Program-made: the position numbers and the translations under genes
Shown: in pieces, positions 28,363-40,375 of the stretch
How the letters are laid out: each line of letters starts with the position of its first letter
How positions within the stretch are numbered: the first letter of the stretch is position 1
The notes under the pieces: model-generated
What the model was told of the DNA's origin: nothing
What the model saw: the letters and a program-made list of their open reading frames with translations, nothing else
The model's database searches: none
Assembly: GCA_028583405.1 (NCBI GenBank)
Contig: CM053260.1
Span: forward strand, 19,232,313-19,296,312
DNA from: Pogonophryne albipinna
Lineage: Eukaryota > Chordata > Actinopteri > Perciformes > Artedidraconidae
Reading direction: 5' to 3'
Length of the DNA stretch: 64,000 nt

Positions 28363-29809
28363 CATTTTGGGCTGTATATTTAAAAAAAAAAAACATAACA
28401 CATTTAAAAAAAGAAAAGTTGCTTAAAGAAAATTCAATAAATTAAGCAAATGCAATAAAAAAAAATCCTATATGCAAAACCTGTTATTAATGTAGTAAAA
28501 CTACCAGGGGTAGTGTTACTGTTTGAAGGGATTTTGGTAGAACTTGACTTTATGAGAGGGACGTTATTTAATATTGCATTGCAGTCTGCTTACTATGACA
28601 GACACCAATTGAAATGGAGCTACACCGACTTGATGCTACAAGATGTAATGGTTTTAAAATTGTAAACACATTCATGGAAAATTAGAAAAGTTGGTGGATG
28701 TATTTATTATAAATAAAAATGACACAATGACAATATTTCTTACTTTTTTAAAAACCTGTTCCTATTGGTCAGATGCAGTCAGCTATCAGGGGACAGATCA
28801 TGTGCTGCTGTTTTGACAGGAAGACATGTCCAAACTTCTCCTGTCTACTGTCGTATACATTTATTTTTTGAGGCGTGTTACTGGATATGTTTTTTCCAGA
28901 AATGTCTCCTTAACACACTGTCCGTTTATTCAGTGTATTAATGAGGATGTTGGAGAGCAGCTCCACAGAGGTGTGTGTGTGATGGCCGGGTTTCAGAGGG
29001 ACCGCCTGCAGGGACTTTTTTTTTGTACACAGTGATTTCCTTACTATTTGCTATCAACAACACCTATGTTTTACAAACAATATTTTCTATTAAAAGTTTA
29101 CTAACATGTCCACATTGCACATCTTGACACTAAACCAGTGTTCTTGTTTATTAGCCTACATTTGTTTGTGCACGCTATTTTTCAGAACATGTATAAGTTA
29201 TACTTTTACAAAATTGGCCATTTCAAAAAGTCCCCAGCGTCCCCATCGCAAATGACGCCTATGACTCGAGGTCTATTTTGATGCTAATACTTTTGTACTT
29301 TTACTTAAGCACAATTTTAAATGTAAGAATTGTACTTGTAACTGAGTAATTTTACACTGTAGTGTTACTACTTTTACCTAAGTAATCTGAGTACTTCTTC
29401 CACCTCTGGTTGTTGGTAACGGTTTATTAACACCGACATGTATCAGCCCATGAAACCATTACAATCCATAAATAAATGACGATTACTTGTAACAGCATTG
29501 TTTTTACTTACTTAAGTTCTGTTTTTATCCTATATATTTGAGCTGAGAGTACAGTAATTTCTGCTAGGATTGAAAGAAAAAAGTGATGTATCATAGTAGC
29601 AAAAGGGTGTTTATATTGGCTGAATAGACAAACACATGAGCAATGACACAACTATCTGTAATGTAAGCTCACACAAATAAATATGGACTTCATTCGAAAA
29701 CGTGGTATTATTTAAGTTAACATTTGTAGTGTGCCTATAACAAAATATTTGAATGTCCCATCATTGCTTGAATGTGTTTCATGCGCATTTCAATATGATC
29801 TGCTCTGTG

Positions 29810-29857
29810 ATTGGACAGACGTCTCATGAATATTCTATAGACCCGGAAGTGGGGCGG
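29810..29857 (+). promoter_or_regulatory. fam219a core promoter motifs (CCAAT, ETS, GC box)
   Basis: An inverted CCAAT box (ATTGG, 29810-29814), an ETS site (CCGGAAGT, 29843-29850) and a directly abutting GC box (GGGGCGG, 29851-29857) lie about 170-215 bp upstream of the fam219a start codon. There is no TATA box, which suits a broadly expressed gene. The spacing is typical of a TATA-less promoter; the start site itself is not visible. Confidence 0.6.
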
Positions 29858-29892
29858 TACTGCTGTTTTGCTGTCGAGTCACCTCTGTCAGG

Positions 29893-29969
29893 ATGGAGGA
29901 AAACGAACTGCTATCATGCTGAAAATCGAAGGATCCCAACAACCGAGCATCATCCACCGGGAGAGTTAG
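29893..29969 (+). promoter_or_regulatory. Two overlapping uORFs in the fam219a leader
   Basis: A 9-codon uORF (29893-29922, MEENELLSC then stop) has a favourable context (A at -3, G at +4). A second uORF of 17 codons (29916-29969) begins inside it in another frame. Both end before the main start at 30026. They matter only if transcription starts upstream of 29893, which the promoter motifs at 29810-29857 suggest. Confidence 0.45.
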
Positions 29970-30025
29970 ACACAAGTCACCGTTTATCTTCACTGCTGTA
30001 TTTGTTTATATAACGCTTTGCCAAA

Positions 30026-33000
30026 ATGATGGAAGAAATCGACCGGTTCCAAGTACCTCCAGTCAACGGAGAGACCCAGCCTTTGGTAAGGGAGCAAACA
30101 CAAAAACACATTTTATGCAAATTATCTATTCAAAGCAACATTTTTGTCTCGCTTGTGGGTTTATCGTGTGACAGCTGTTTGACGTAATCCGTGTTTGTGA
30201 GCAACCGCTAAGCAATCTTCAGCTTCAGCACAAACTGGAGCTTTGGGATGGGTGTAGATTGATATTGTAAAGATGGAAGGATAGCAGCTAACGGTGTATC
30301 TCTTCCGACAGTGATAACATAAATAATACATATCATGGTTAAATAATAAACACGCCTTTACTTTATTCTATCATATAAATTAAGCTACGCATTTGGCTCA
30401 AATAATTATTTATAAAAACAATCAACGTCACTATGCGCCTGTTTACATCAATATCTGACATGGTGGATTTTTTTTTTTTTACATTTCGTCATTTGGTGAC
30501 GTGTCATTTGGATCAGGATGGGAGCTGTGAGCCTACATGGTTGAGTGAACAGTATATCTATCCACACCGATGCTGCAGACTGCAATCCTCAGGATGGTTA
30601 GCCCGAGCAGGCCCATAGTAGGGGAATAGTCTCCTTCCATGATTTATTATAGGACAGACCTGCCAGTAAAATTAGACTGCAGCTGCAGCCAGTGATGACA
30701 CAATCCGTGCTTTATTCCCCTTTGCAGTGTTTATAACATACATATGTGTTTGGATGCCGGTATAAAATAGGCCAAACCTGCACACTGGACAATATCTGAA
30801 ATGAAAAGTCAAGGCCGGCAATAACTTACTGAACCACTGTTGTTGTTCCCTTCATTTCATGTTGAGTTGAGCTTTACCCATACAGCTTATAGATGACCAT
30901 GGATCATTCTGACACACCAGCCTCCATACTTCAAACAAAGCCATCTCAAACAGCTGTCCCCCTTTTTTTTTTTTCAAGTGTTTGCCTTAGGGGTTTAGGC
31001 AAAAGTAGAACTGAAAAAGAAAGTCTCCTTTTTAATGCAGCTGCAAATGCCTCTCCTTATGAAGATTTGATCAGTCTGCTCTCATGTTTCATCCAGTGTG
31101 ATTTCTGTGGAATGAAATCCAGTATCAGTCAGAAAACTCTTGATAATGCAGAGTTTATTTCTTATCACCTCATGTAAATGTAGAGTCAAACAACAAGATC
31201 TAAAATGTTACCTTGCTTTTATGTGCAACTCCATCCTTTGAAACAGGCCCTCACATTTTAAACCGCGTCTGATTGTGTCACAGTAGCTCTGGCACACATG
31301 GCTCTGCATTTGAATGCTAATAACTTCATTGTGATTCCTAAAACAGCATGAATACATTTGGCACCTGCCTCCTTGTTTTTCTGCAAATTTCACGCAAATC
31401 AAACAGCTTCTTTTGCAATTTGAGGGATTTAAATCACTGATATATTGTATTTTATAAAATACCTTTCAAACTTTAGATGTAATTATTCACTTGGTATTTC
31501 TTATTAACCTACACTTTATTAAAACATGCCCTTTTTTGCATTAAGCACAAGGACATTTTGAGAATGATTACTGTAGGCAACATCTAGAGCCCGGCTAACA
31601 TTGTCATAAGGATAGCAAGCAGCTGATTTATTGGTCACCTGATGTATCAGTCTACACTGCTATTGGCCAGTGGTCGGCTGTGATGTATAATCCTAGCAAT
31701 CGCTTGCTGTCTGTGCTGTGTCAGCAACCTTGTAGCTCTTCATCATCAGAGGCAGTAAAGGAGTTGGAGGACAGGCTGGTGAAACTGATACACTAAGAGG
31801 TCGTCTCATTTATATGTCTTTGTGTGTGCGTGTGTGTGTGTGTGTGTGAGACCATGAGTGAGCGCAATGCATAAGGGTTAAGGTAATGCATGTTAAAGGT
31901 TATGGCCACTTGCCTTGTTGGACTTTTCATATATTATAACCCCCATTGTGTCATCCCAAAAGTCGAAGGCTAGGTTATTATTGTTAGTTGTTGTCAACAC
32001 TTGCGTACGATTTTCAAGGAACTATAGGCTCTTAATATACACTGAACAAAAATATAAATGCAACACTTTTGTTTTTGCTCCCATTTTTCATGAGATGAAC
32101 TCAAAGATCTAAAACATTTTCTGTATACACAAAATAACCATTTCTCTCAAATATTGTTCACAAATCTGAAAAAATCTGTGATAGTGAGCACTTCTCCTTT
32201 GCCGAGATAATCCATCCCACCTCACAGGTGTGGCATATCAAGATGCTGATAAGACAGCATGATTATTGCACAGGTGTGCCTTAGAATGGCCACAATAAAA
32301 GGCCACTCTGAAACGTGCAGTTTTGCTTTATTGGGGGGGTCTGGGGGGGTCCGAAAACCAGTCAGTATCTGGTGTGACCACCATTTGCCTCACGCAGTTC
32401 TACATATCTCCTTCGCATAGAGTTGATCAGGTTGTTGATTGTGGCCTGTGGAATGTTGGTCCACTCCTCTTCAATGGCTGTGCGAAGTTGCTGGATATTA
32501 GCAGGAACTGGAACACGCTGTCGTAGACGCCGATCTAGAGCATCCCAAACATGCTCAATGGGTGACATGTCCGGTGAGTATGCTGGCCATGCAAGAACTG
32601 GGATGTTTTCAGCCTCCAGGAATTGTGTACAGATCCTTGCAACATGGGGCCGTGCATTATCATGCTGCAACATGAGGTGATGGTCGTGGATGAATGGCAC
32701 AACAATGGGCCTCAGGATCTCGTCACGGTATCTCTGTGCATTCACAATCAATAAAATGCACCTGTGTTCGTCGTCCATAACATACGCCTGCCCATACCAT
32801 AACCCCACCACCACCATGGGCCACTCGATTCACAACATTGACATCAGAAAACCGCTCACCCACACGACGCCACACACGCTGTCTGCCCTGAACAGTGAAA
32901 ACCGGGATTCATCCGTGAAGAGAACACCTCTCCAACGTGCCAGACGCCATCGAATGTGAGCATTTGCCCACTCAAGTCGATTACGACGACGAACCGGAGT

Positions 33001-36000
33001 CAGGTCGAGACCCCGATGAGGACGACGAGCATGCAGATGAGCTTCCCTGAGACAGTTTCTGACAGTTTGTGCAGAAATTCTTTGGTTATGCAAACTGATT
33101 GTTGCAGCAGCTGTCCGAGTGGCTGGTCTCAGACGATCTTGGAGGTGAACATGCTGGATGTGGAGGTCCTGGGCTGGTGTGGTTACACGTGGTCTGCGGT
33201 TGTGAGGCCGGTTGGATGTACTGCCAAATTCTCTGAAACGCCTTTGGAGACGGCTTATGGTAGAGAAATGAACATTCAATTCACGGGCAACAGCTCTGGT
33301 GGACATTCCTGCTGTCAGCATGCCAATTGCACGCTCCCTCAAAACTTGCAACATCTGTGGCATTGTGCTGGGTGATAAAACTGAACATTTCAGAGTGGCC
33401 TTTTATTGTGGCCATTCTAAGGCACACCTGTGCAATAATCATGCTGTCTAATCAGCATCTTGATATGCCACACCTGTGAGGTGGGATGGATTATCTCGGC
33501 AAAGGAGAAGTGCTCACTATCACAGATTTTTTCAGATTTGTGAACAATATTTGAGAGAAATGGTTATTTTGTGTATATAGAAAATGTTTTAGATCTTTGA
33601 GTTCATCTCATGAAAAATGGGAGCAAAAACAAAAGTGTTGCATTTATATTTTTGTTCAGTGTATAAACAGCCTATCACATTTTGGGTCTTTTCAACTACA
33701 TTTTGTGAGTAACTCCTCAAAATAGTGGTGCATTAGGACTTTTTTTATACTAAGGCTGTGTGTATTGGCAAGTTCTGGCGATACATTATTTATCATGATA
33801 CAGGGGTTACAGTTAAATAAATCATGATTACTTTAAGCATTTATCTATATAAAGTTTAAAATATATATATTTTAGGAAAAGCATCATAATATGAAGAACA
33901 CACCACCTATTGCAATCACAACAGTGGGATCGACATTTGCATTTATCACCTTTCCTGTGACATCCAATATCATAGCTCTACTTTTGGTGCAAACCAAGAT
34001 AAGTGATTAATACTGTCCAATTACCTCCTTACACAATACATATAAAAAACTGAAAAATGGAAAGTGTTAGAAATTGTACAGGATGAGAAAACATAATATG
34101 ACTTCATCCTTATTGGATAAAGGTTTTTGAACTTTATTTCACATTTTTTAGGCCACGTTTTAAACTGATATAGTGTAAGCTGTTTTACTCTAAGACGGGT
34201 TTGTTTATTGTGGGATATACCCCGCTAGTGTGTATCAGCAATGGAGGCATATTATGTTGAAGAAGTGGCAGTGAATTCTGTCCCAGACATCATAATACTG
34301 AGTCTCTTTCATTAATAACCGCCAGTTCTGCTGCATAATTTCAAAGGGATTTACTTGACAGACAATTTGACCCTACCTCATCACAGTATCTGTCCATGGT
34401 GGAAGAAAAGTGTGACAAAGAAGATCCTTTGGGTGAGCCTTAATGATCCAAGGGAAGGGCCTGTCACAGAACAGAAAGAGCGTGTGTGTGCTCGTTACAG
34501 TGGGAAGGCCTCATCTGTGTGCTGTGCTTTCATGCTCCTAGTTCACTGTTGCAGCTCTCATGAATTATTCCAGCCAGATGAAGCAATGCTTCATCGCTAG
34601 ATTAGAATACATCTATTGAATGCATTAAAGGTGAATGGCTTTAGTGGATCACAGTTTGAAGAAAAAAACCTTCAAGCTGTCATTCATCTCTCGATATTGT
34701 AGAGAAGTTGGGACATGTTCTCGAGACGAATTGCTAAGGTTGGCAGCAGACTCTTTTTTTCATCATCGAAATAACCTGCTGATTATTTTCTCGATTAATT
34801 GGTCTATCAAATATCCATAAATAGTGAAACATATCCAGCCCAGTTTCTCAAAGTCCAAGAGGAAGTCTTTAAATGTCTTGTTTTGTCATTACAAAACCCA
34901 GAGACATTGATTTAATGATGTTATTAAACCAAGAAGAAGCATGAAATCTCCATATTTGAAGCTCAAACAGCTGCCCTTTTTGCACGAGTAATTTGTTTAA
35001 CCAATAAACCATTATCAAAATAGTTGGCTACTGTTTTCTGAGAATCAATTCAGCTCTAGTGAAATGTTTTGCTTGTGCGCATTACCTTGACATTACATGT
35101 ATCCGTGTTGTGCTTTGCTGTTTTACCAGATTTTGTTTTTGGCAGGCGTCTTGTTTTTAAACGTGTCACATGGAAATTGATACGCAAAATAAGCCTCTCA
35201 CTGTCCCTGCTAAATACTCATGCATTTTTTATCAAGCTCTGTGAGATTGGATAAGCTTTATTGGTCCCATGGAATTGGCCTGAATTCCTAGAATATCTCT
35301 TGACCTTTTTATTTTGCAATCCCCTCAATCCCCCTGCAATCTTTAGAGACACTTAAGATGAATGATTAAAAAAAAAAGAAGTGTTTTTTAAAATAGATAT
35401 CAAACACTTATAGATTGTATTTGACATTATTAAAATATATGAATACAAGTAGCATACAAGTATGTGAGAAGTGATCTGATCCCATGTGATTTTTCAACTG
35501 TAAGGTTCTGAGTTTCAGCTCCAGTTATTTAATTTTGATCGTTTAAATATAGCAGACATTTCTCTGGAGAGAATACAGAGTGTTTGACAGCCAAATGCTC
35601 GGTAGCCTTCGCCCATGTGGCCTTTGGGGACCCTCAGAGTGCAACAAGGAGAGGCCTGTAGGACCAACATAATGTGGAGCTCTGTCACGGAGCAGGCCTA
35701 GCGCGGCCCAGCACCCCTCTCTCAATCTGGGGAAACCGTGGCTCCAACAGCAACCTCCCTGTTCTCCCACGGCCTCCTCCCCATGCCATCACTGCTCACA
35801 CATAAAAGAACACTCAGACCTATTGATGCTGCAAGCCAGGCAGCTATAGTTGCACATAGGCCTGGGAAATCTTGCCAGGGTATTGGACACATGCGGGTCC
35901 TAAAAAAAGAGCTCATTTTGTGGCCTATGTGGGCCACTGCTAGCTGGTGATAAATCAGATGGTTGCTCTTGAGTTGAGTGTTCCCTCAGGACCGTGTTTA

Positions 36001-39000
36001 GGCGCCAGATGACAGTATAGAACAAGTGGATTCTAATTGTATTACTAGTAAAAGCCTTGGGTCAAAGTTAAATTCCTGTCGGCTTCTGAATTAGCAAACA
36101 ATGTAGTCTATGAAGAGACAGGACCCCAGGATATGTATTTGAGATATATGAGATTGTTCTAAAATAAGATGTCACATGTTTGTTCACGTTGTTATTAGGG
36201 GTGTAAATCGCAAGTGTCCCTATGATGCAATATATATAGATTATTTGGGTAACAGTGCGATCATTCTGGTATCACAAAGTCTGCTACCATACGATTTTGA
36301 TTAGATAAAATTCAGGGGTCTGGGATCGATTTGGGAAAATATATTTGTATCAACTCACAAAAAGCAATTATAATATTATTTTATTACTGGGTTCTTCCAG
36401 ACACTTAAATGAGAAACAATCAATAATTTTCGAGAAAAAGAGTAAAAAAAGATACCTCCTGTTGTTCATATACTGTGTCACTACTCTCATGTTAAAGCAC
36501 TGTTTGATGTTCATGAAGGAGGTGCGCTTTCACAGAAATGGTCACCCAGACGTGCCTCATGAATTTCAAAATAAAGGCGCTTTGCAGAGACTATGACGTG
36601 TATAGATGTCTTTACTTTGCATTAATCATATTGCATAATCTATCCTTGATTGATACCTTAATACATAGCACTGTAACATTGATAGCTGTTGTACATTTAT
36701 TTAATATACTTTTTCATGCTTCGTTAAAACTATTCCCTCTGCTTTTAATTTTAGGACCCAGCTGCATCCTCCACCTCAGAGGCAGACCCTGACACAAAGG
36801 GAGAGTCTGTGGCCATGAACTACAAGCCCTCACCACTGCAAGTCCAAATAGGTATCACAAACACGCTGCAAATCAATATATCACATGCCTTTACATTGAC
36901 TATAATTACATTTTAACAGGAGCAGTAGCAAAGAATAGAAAGCTCTGTTTGCAGATTTGTGTTGCACATCATGAAAGGTCAAAGCAAGCACAGACAGTCT
37001 ATTCGACATCAGTTAAACATAGATCTAGTACCATACAATGTTCAGAGAGTATTACATGTCAGAGGTGCCCTCACATTTCTGAGCTGCCACTGTTTTGTAC
37101 TGCCACAACACTGTGAAAGCCTTGTCACACTCCACTATCCTTGTTTTTATTGACTCCTAAGGGCTCTGTTCCAAATACATTGCCAACAAACATTGTTTTC
37201 TGAAACCCTGAAGTCAGCATTTCAAAAATGTTTTGAAGATTGCATCCTGTAAAATACATTTATAATGAATCAAATGTCTTGCCTGTGCTGGCTACAGACA
37301 CTCGACTATAATTTATAGCAGCTGTAGAGCAGATACAATGAAAAGTATTTTATTTTCAACATATTTGAATGTTTTTTTCAACTAAATAATCCACAACTGA
37401 CGGTCTTGAAGTTGAGCTGTATTGAATCATTTAATGATGACCTCACATCCTGTGGTTGCCCAGAGAAACAGAGGGATCTTGCCAGGAAGGGATCAGTGAA
37501 GAATGGCACTGTGGGAAGTCCTGTCAATCAGCAGCCCAAGAAGAATTCCAGGACAAGGTAACGGCTTCCACCGTCTGCTCTTTTCCTGTTGTGTCCTCCA
37601 GCACAAATGTTACACTTTGCATCTCAAGCAATATGTTATTGTAACCTGCGCTCGGCCTGCTAATGAAGCCGTTATTAGCTGCCAACCTGCTTGGGTCATT
37701 AGACGCCATTTGACTTCGTAATGCTACTACAACGCACAACAAAGCTGTTGAGAGGAAGGGGGTGCGAGTGGTGAGCATAAACCCAGTACAACCCACAACA
37801 TTGACAACTGGCTCATCTGTCTAATCCTACTCCCCAGTGGATTAGTGGAAATATAAGAAAGGCTACCGACTGGTCTGGACTCAGTCTCCGAAGGGAAAAG
37901 ATAATCTAGACACGCCTGCAGTCTGAAAACTACAGATTAGTCCCCATTTTTTATGTTTTGTGACCCGTTAGAAAAGCAACATTTACAGTACAATTAAACT
38001 GTTCCTCTCTTCCTATGTTAGGAAGTATGTTGGTGTGCGTTTCAGTAGGAATGTATCTAACTGTTCGGCGAAAATTGCTTTTTCAAATCTGTCCTCTTTG
38101 TGTCTGTCTGTCTCCTTTTCTGTGCTCGTATTCAGGTTGGTCGTGCCAAATAAAGGCTACTCGTCTTTAGACCAGAGCCCAGATGAGAAGCCCCTGGTGG
38201 CACTGGACACTGACAGGTATGTACATTATTTACTAACACTAAAATATCACACTGTATGAAAAACAACTTTGTCAGGCTGACTTAAAAGGACAGGACATGT
38301 TCCATCTTGTAGTTTTGCAGGTCTCACTCTGTCATCATGGTAACATTAATCCATAGAGCAACTTGAGAGAGTTCTTAACAGAAGGGATCCTAAAAAGGGG
38401 GTAAAGCCTCTCCCAGGGCGCAGGATTAGCGGATAGCGGGGTGAGGATTTGGACGGGGAAAAGCGGCTCAGAGGGAAATGTGTGCTCCCTTCCACTCTGT
38501 ACCAGCAGGTCTGCATTTGACGCAGATGAGTCCCACCCTTTGTGTCCTCACCAGGGAAACTCTCATGTGAAATGAGCACTCTGCAAGCTAACCACGCTTG
38601 CATCATGTATTGCATCATGCACACACCCCCTGACAAGCTTTCTGGCACACAGGACCCCCGTTTGTTTATTGTCCACATTTTAGTTTCACGTGAAGAGGCT
38701 TTATACAATGACACTCTGTTCTGTTTGTTTACAGTGACGAGGGCAGATTACTCATTTAGTGGAAAAAGCCTGTTTGCTGTTTTGGCCTGATATTTCTACT
38801 TCTTAGAACATATCTATAAAAAAAAAGGGTTGATTGTTGCCTGTAGTTTGTTGAACATGTCGCTACAGTGTGAACATCCAGCCTCATTGTTAAAGCCAAT
38901 CGTTTCATAGGACTCAAGAGACGGCAGCAGCATGTTAGCTTTAAAGTGTTCTTTAAAGGGACATGTGGCTTACTACTCAGTCTGTGAAAATGGTTGTAAT

Positions 39001-40375
39001 GTTTTCATGTGTAAGAAAACTAAGTAAAAAATTAATAAATGATACAATAACCTTGAATTAATTTTTGGAAACAGAATACAGAAACAATTTCTCACCTACT
39101 TATTGAAATATCCCATACATTTGGATGGAGAGGGAGTCACTAATTTAAAAGCTACTAAATCTTTCTACATGGTTACATTAACGATATTATTATTCACTAT
39201 GATAATTATTAACAATAAAAAATATATATACAGTGACTGACTTTATATCTTTATACTCCAGTTTTTTTAATTGAATTATTTAAGTCTTCTAATATTCAAA
39301 TGTTATGTTCTCAATATGTATTTATATAACTTATATCTGATCTGTCTGTGTTGCGTTTTTCAACTGCATTTTAAGTTTCTTTTGTATATTATCATTTTGT
39401 AAAAAAAACAACTAATACATACATACTACTTATTTGAAACAGAAAGTCTGCAGTACAGACTGGGACCACATATTTGAAAGACAAAAGAGCTTACAGAATT
39501 GCATTATGGGTAATGAAGGAGCCACCTTCTATTGGCTTACCTATACTTCGCCTAAAAGTCAGGATATCTCAACATGTGCTGCTCCGAACTACTCGTTAAA
39601 AAAAGTGACCATATGTTACTATTGTTTGGACCGTCATATGTTTGTGTCTAACTTCTGCTGTCTCCTGTCTCTCAGTGACGATGACTTCGACATGTCCAGA
39701 TACTCGTCATCAGGATACTCCTCAGCCGAGGTGAGATGTCTGAGGGACCAGGTATCTATACACGCATTATACTGTTTCACTGCGTCATATGGTGAACCCC
39801 CAAACATCAACACCTGATCACCCAGTTCCATTGTCACACCAGGTATCTGTGCACCCATTGGAAAAAAAATGTATACTGTCTTCTCGGAGGACTCATAGTC
39901 ACAATCATCTGTAATTATCTCTCCATAAGTCATATCCAAATTCCTGTTTCATTTCTTCCTCTTAGAGTAGAATATATTTTGTTATGTTGTGCTTCTTGAT
40001 TCCCCTCATTGCCACCACTGATCTGCCTGCACTATACACTGCTGCCTTCTGTTTCTGTAATATTTAATTTATTCGGATCACCATTGTTTTGAACATCTAT
40101 ATTAAGATTTTTGGAATTAACATAAGACTAATTTAACCAACAAGGTGTCTCCCGGCTGAAGGATTTGTCAAAATGGTCCCAAAGCTTTGCTGATACTGCT
40201 CTTTTTGCATCCTCAGCAGATCAACCAGGACTTGAACATCCAGCTCCTGAAGGATGGGTACCGGCTCGATGAGATCCCGGATGACGAGGATCTGGATCTG
40301 ATCCCCCCCAAAGCAGTCAACCCCACCTGCATGTGCTGCCAGGCTGCTCCCTCCACAGCCTGTCAAATCCAGTAG
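30026..40375 (+). CDS. fam219a: FAM219A orthologue, complete, six coding exons
   Basis: Exons: 30026-30085, 36755-36851, 37464-37557, 38136-38216, 39676-39730, 40217-40375. All junctions are GT-AG with consistent phase, giving 181 residues. The start [12 protein letters not shown], the middle [34 protein letters not shown], the acidic serine-rich [19 protein letters not shown], and the C-terminal [20 protein letters not shown] with the cysteine-rich end CMCCQ match vertebrate FAM219A (human C9orf25) almost throughout. The protein is small and predicted disordered, with no catalytic motif; its molecular role is not known. Intron 1 is about 6.7 kb and carries a Tc1 element. A human isoform has a few extra residues before the RTRLVVP joint; they are absent here. 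The 3' UTR probably runs to about 42,860. Confidence 0.96.
32040..33661 (-). mobile_element. Tc1-type transposon, full length with long inverted repeats
   Basis: Inverted repeats of roughly 230 bases, beginning CACTGAACAAAAATATAAAT and mirrored at the right end, bound the element. TA occurs on both sides (32038-32039, 33662-33663), the Tc1/mariner target. The arms remain nearly identical to each other (for example TCTCAAATATTGTTCACAAA in both). Total length 1,622 bp is normal for the family. It lies in fam219a intron 1, transposase antisense to the host gene. Confidence 0.95.
32362..33363 (-). pseudogene. Tc1 transposase, frameshifted
   Basis: Translation from 33363 on the minus strand gives the paired-like helix-turn-helix region ([30 protein letters not shown]) and the first catalytic block [13 protein letters not shown] frameshift near 32,885 moves the reading to another frame ([19 protein letters not shown]), and a further small change near 32,760 brings in the frame carrying HDNARPHVA and [16 protein letters not shown], the second and third blocks of the DDE triad. 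The C-terminus [10 protein letters not shown] is intact. At least two frame changes mean no full-length enzyme. Confidence 0.9.
34640..35056. repeat. hAT-like repeat fragment
   Basis: The stretch ends with AATTCAGCTCTAGTG, the complement of a CACTAGAGCTG... end, and contains CTCGATTAATTGG and CCAATAAACCATTATC words typical of a common fish hAT-derived repeat. A related piece starts with TAGAGCTGCAACGATGAATT at 54,526. The left boundary is unclear. Confidence 0.5.
36195..36310. repeat. Probable hAT-derived fragment
   Basis: ATTAGGGGTGTAAATCGCAA at the left and the following CGATCATTCTGGTATCA resemble one end of a common vertebrate repeat beginning AGGGGTGTAAATC. No right end was found. Confidence 0.35.

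Larger units (their letters stand above)
25923..29408. mobile_element. hAT-type element with nested insertions between dnai1 and fam219a
   Basis: The left end CAGTGGTGGAATGTAAGGAAG at 25923 (first 20 bases typical) pairs with CTTCTTCCACCTCTG ending at 29408. The flanks GTTGTTAT and GTTGTTGG agree at 6 of 8 bases. Both ends carry the diagnostic AAGTACATTTACTCAAGTAC / TACTTGTAACTGAGTAAT-type sequence of a very common fish hAT MITE. The middle (about 26,320-29,260) was filled later: it contains a probable second element with ends near 26,320 and 29,255, LINE pieces, a tandem repeat and a tRNA-like unit. Confidence 0.8.
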
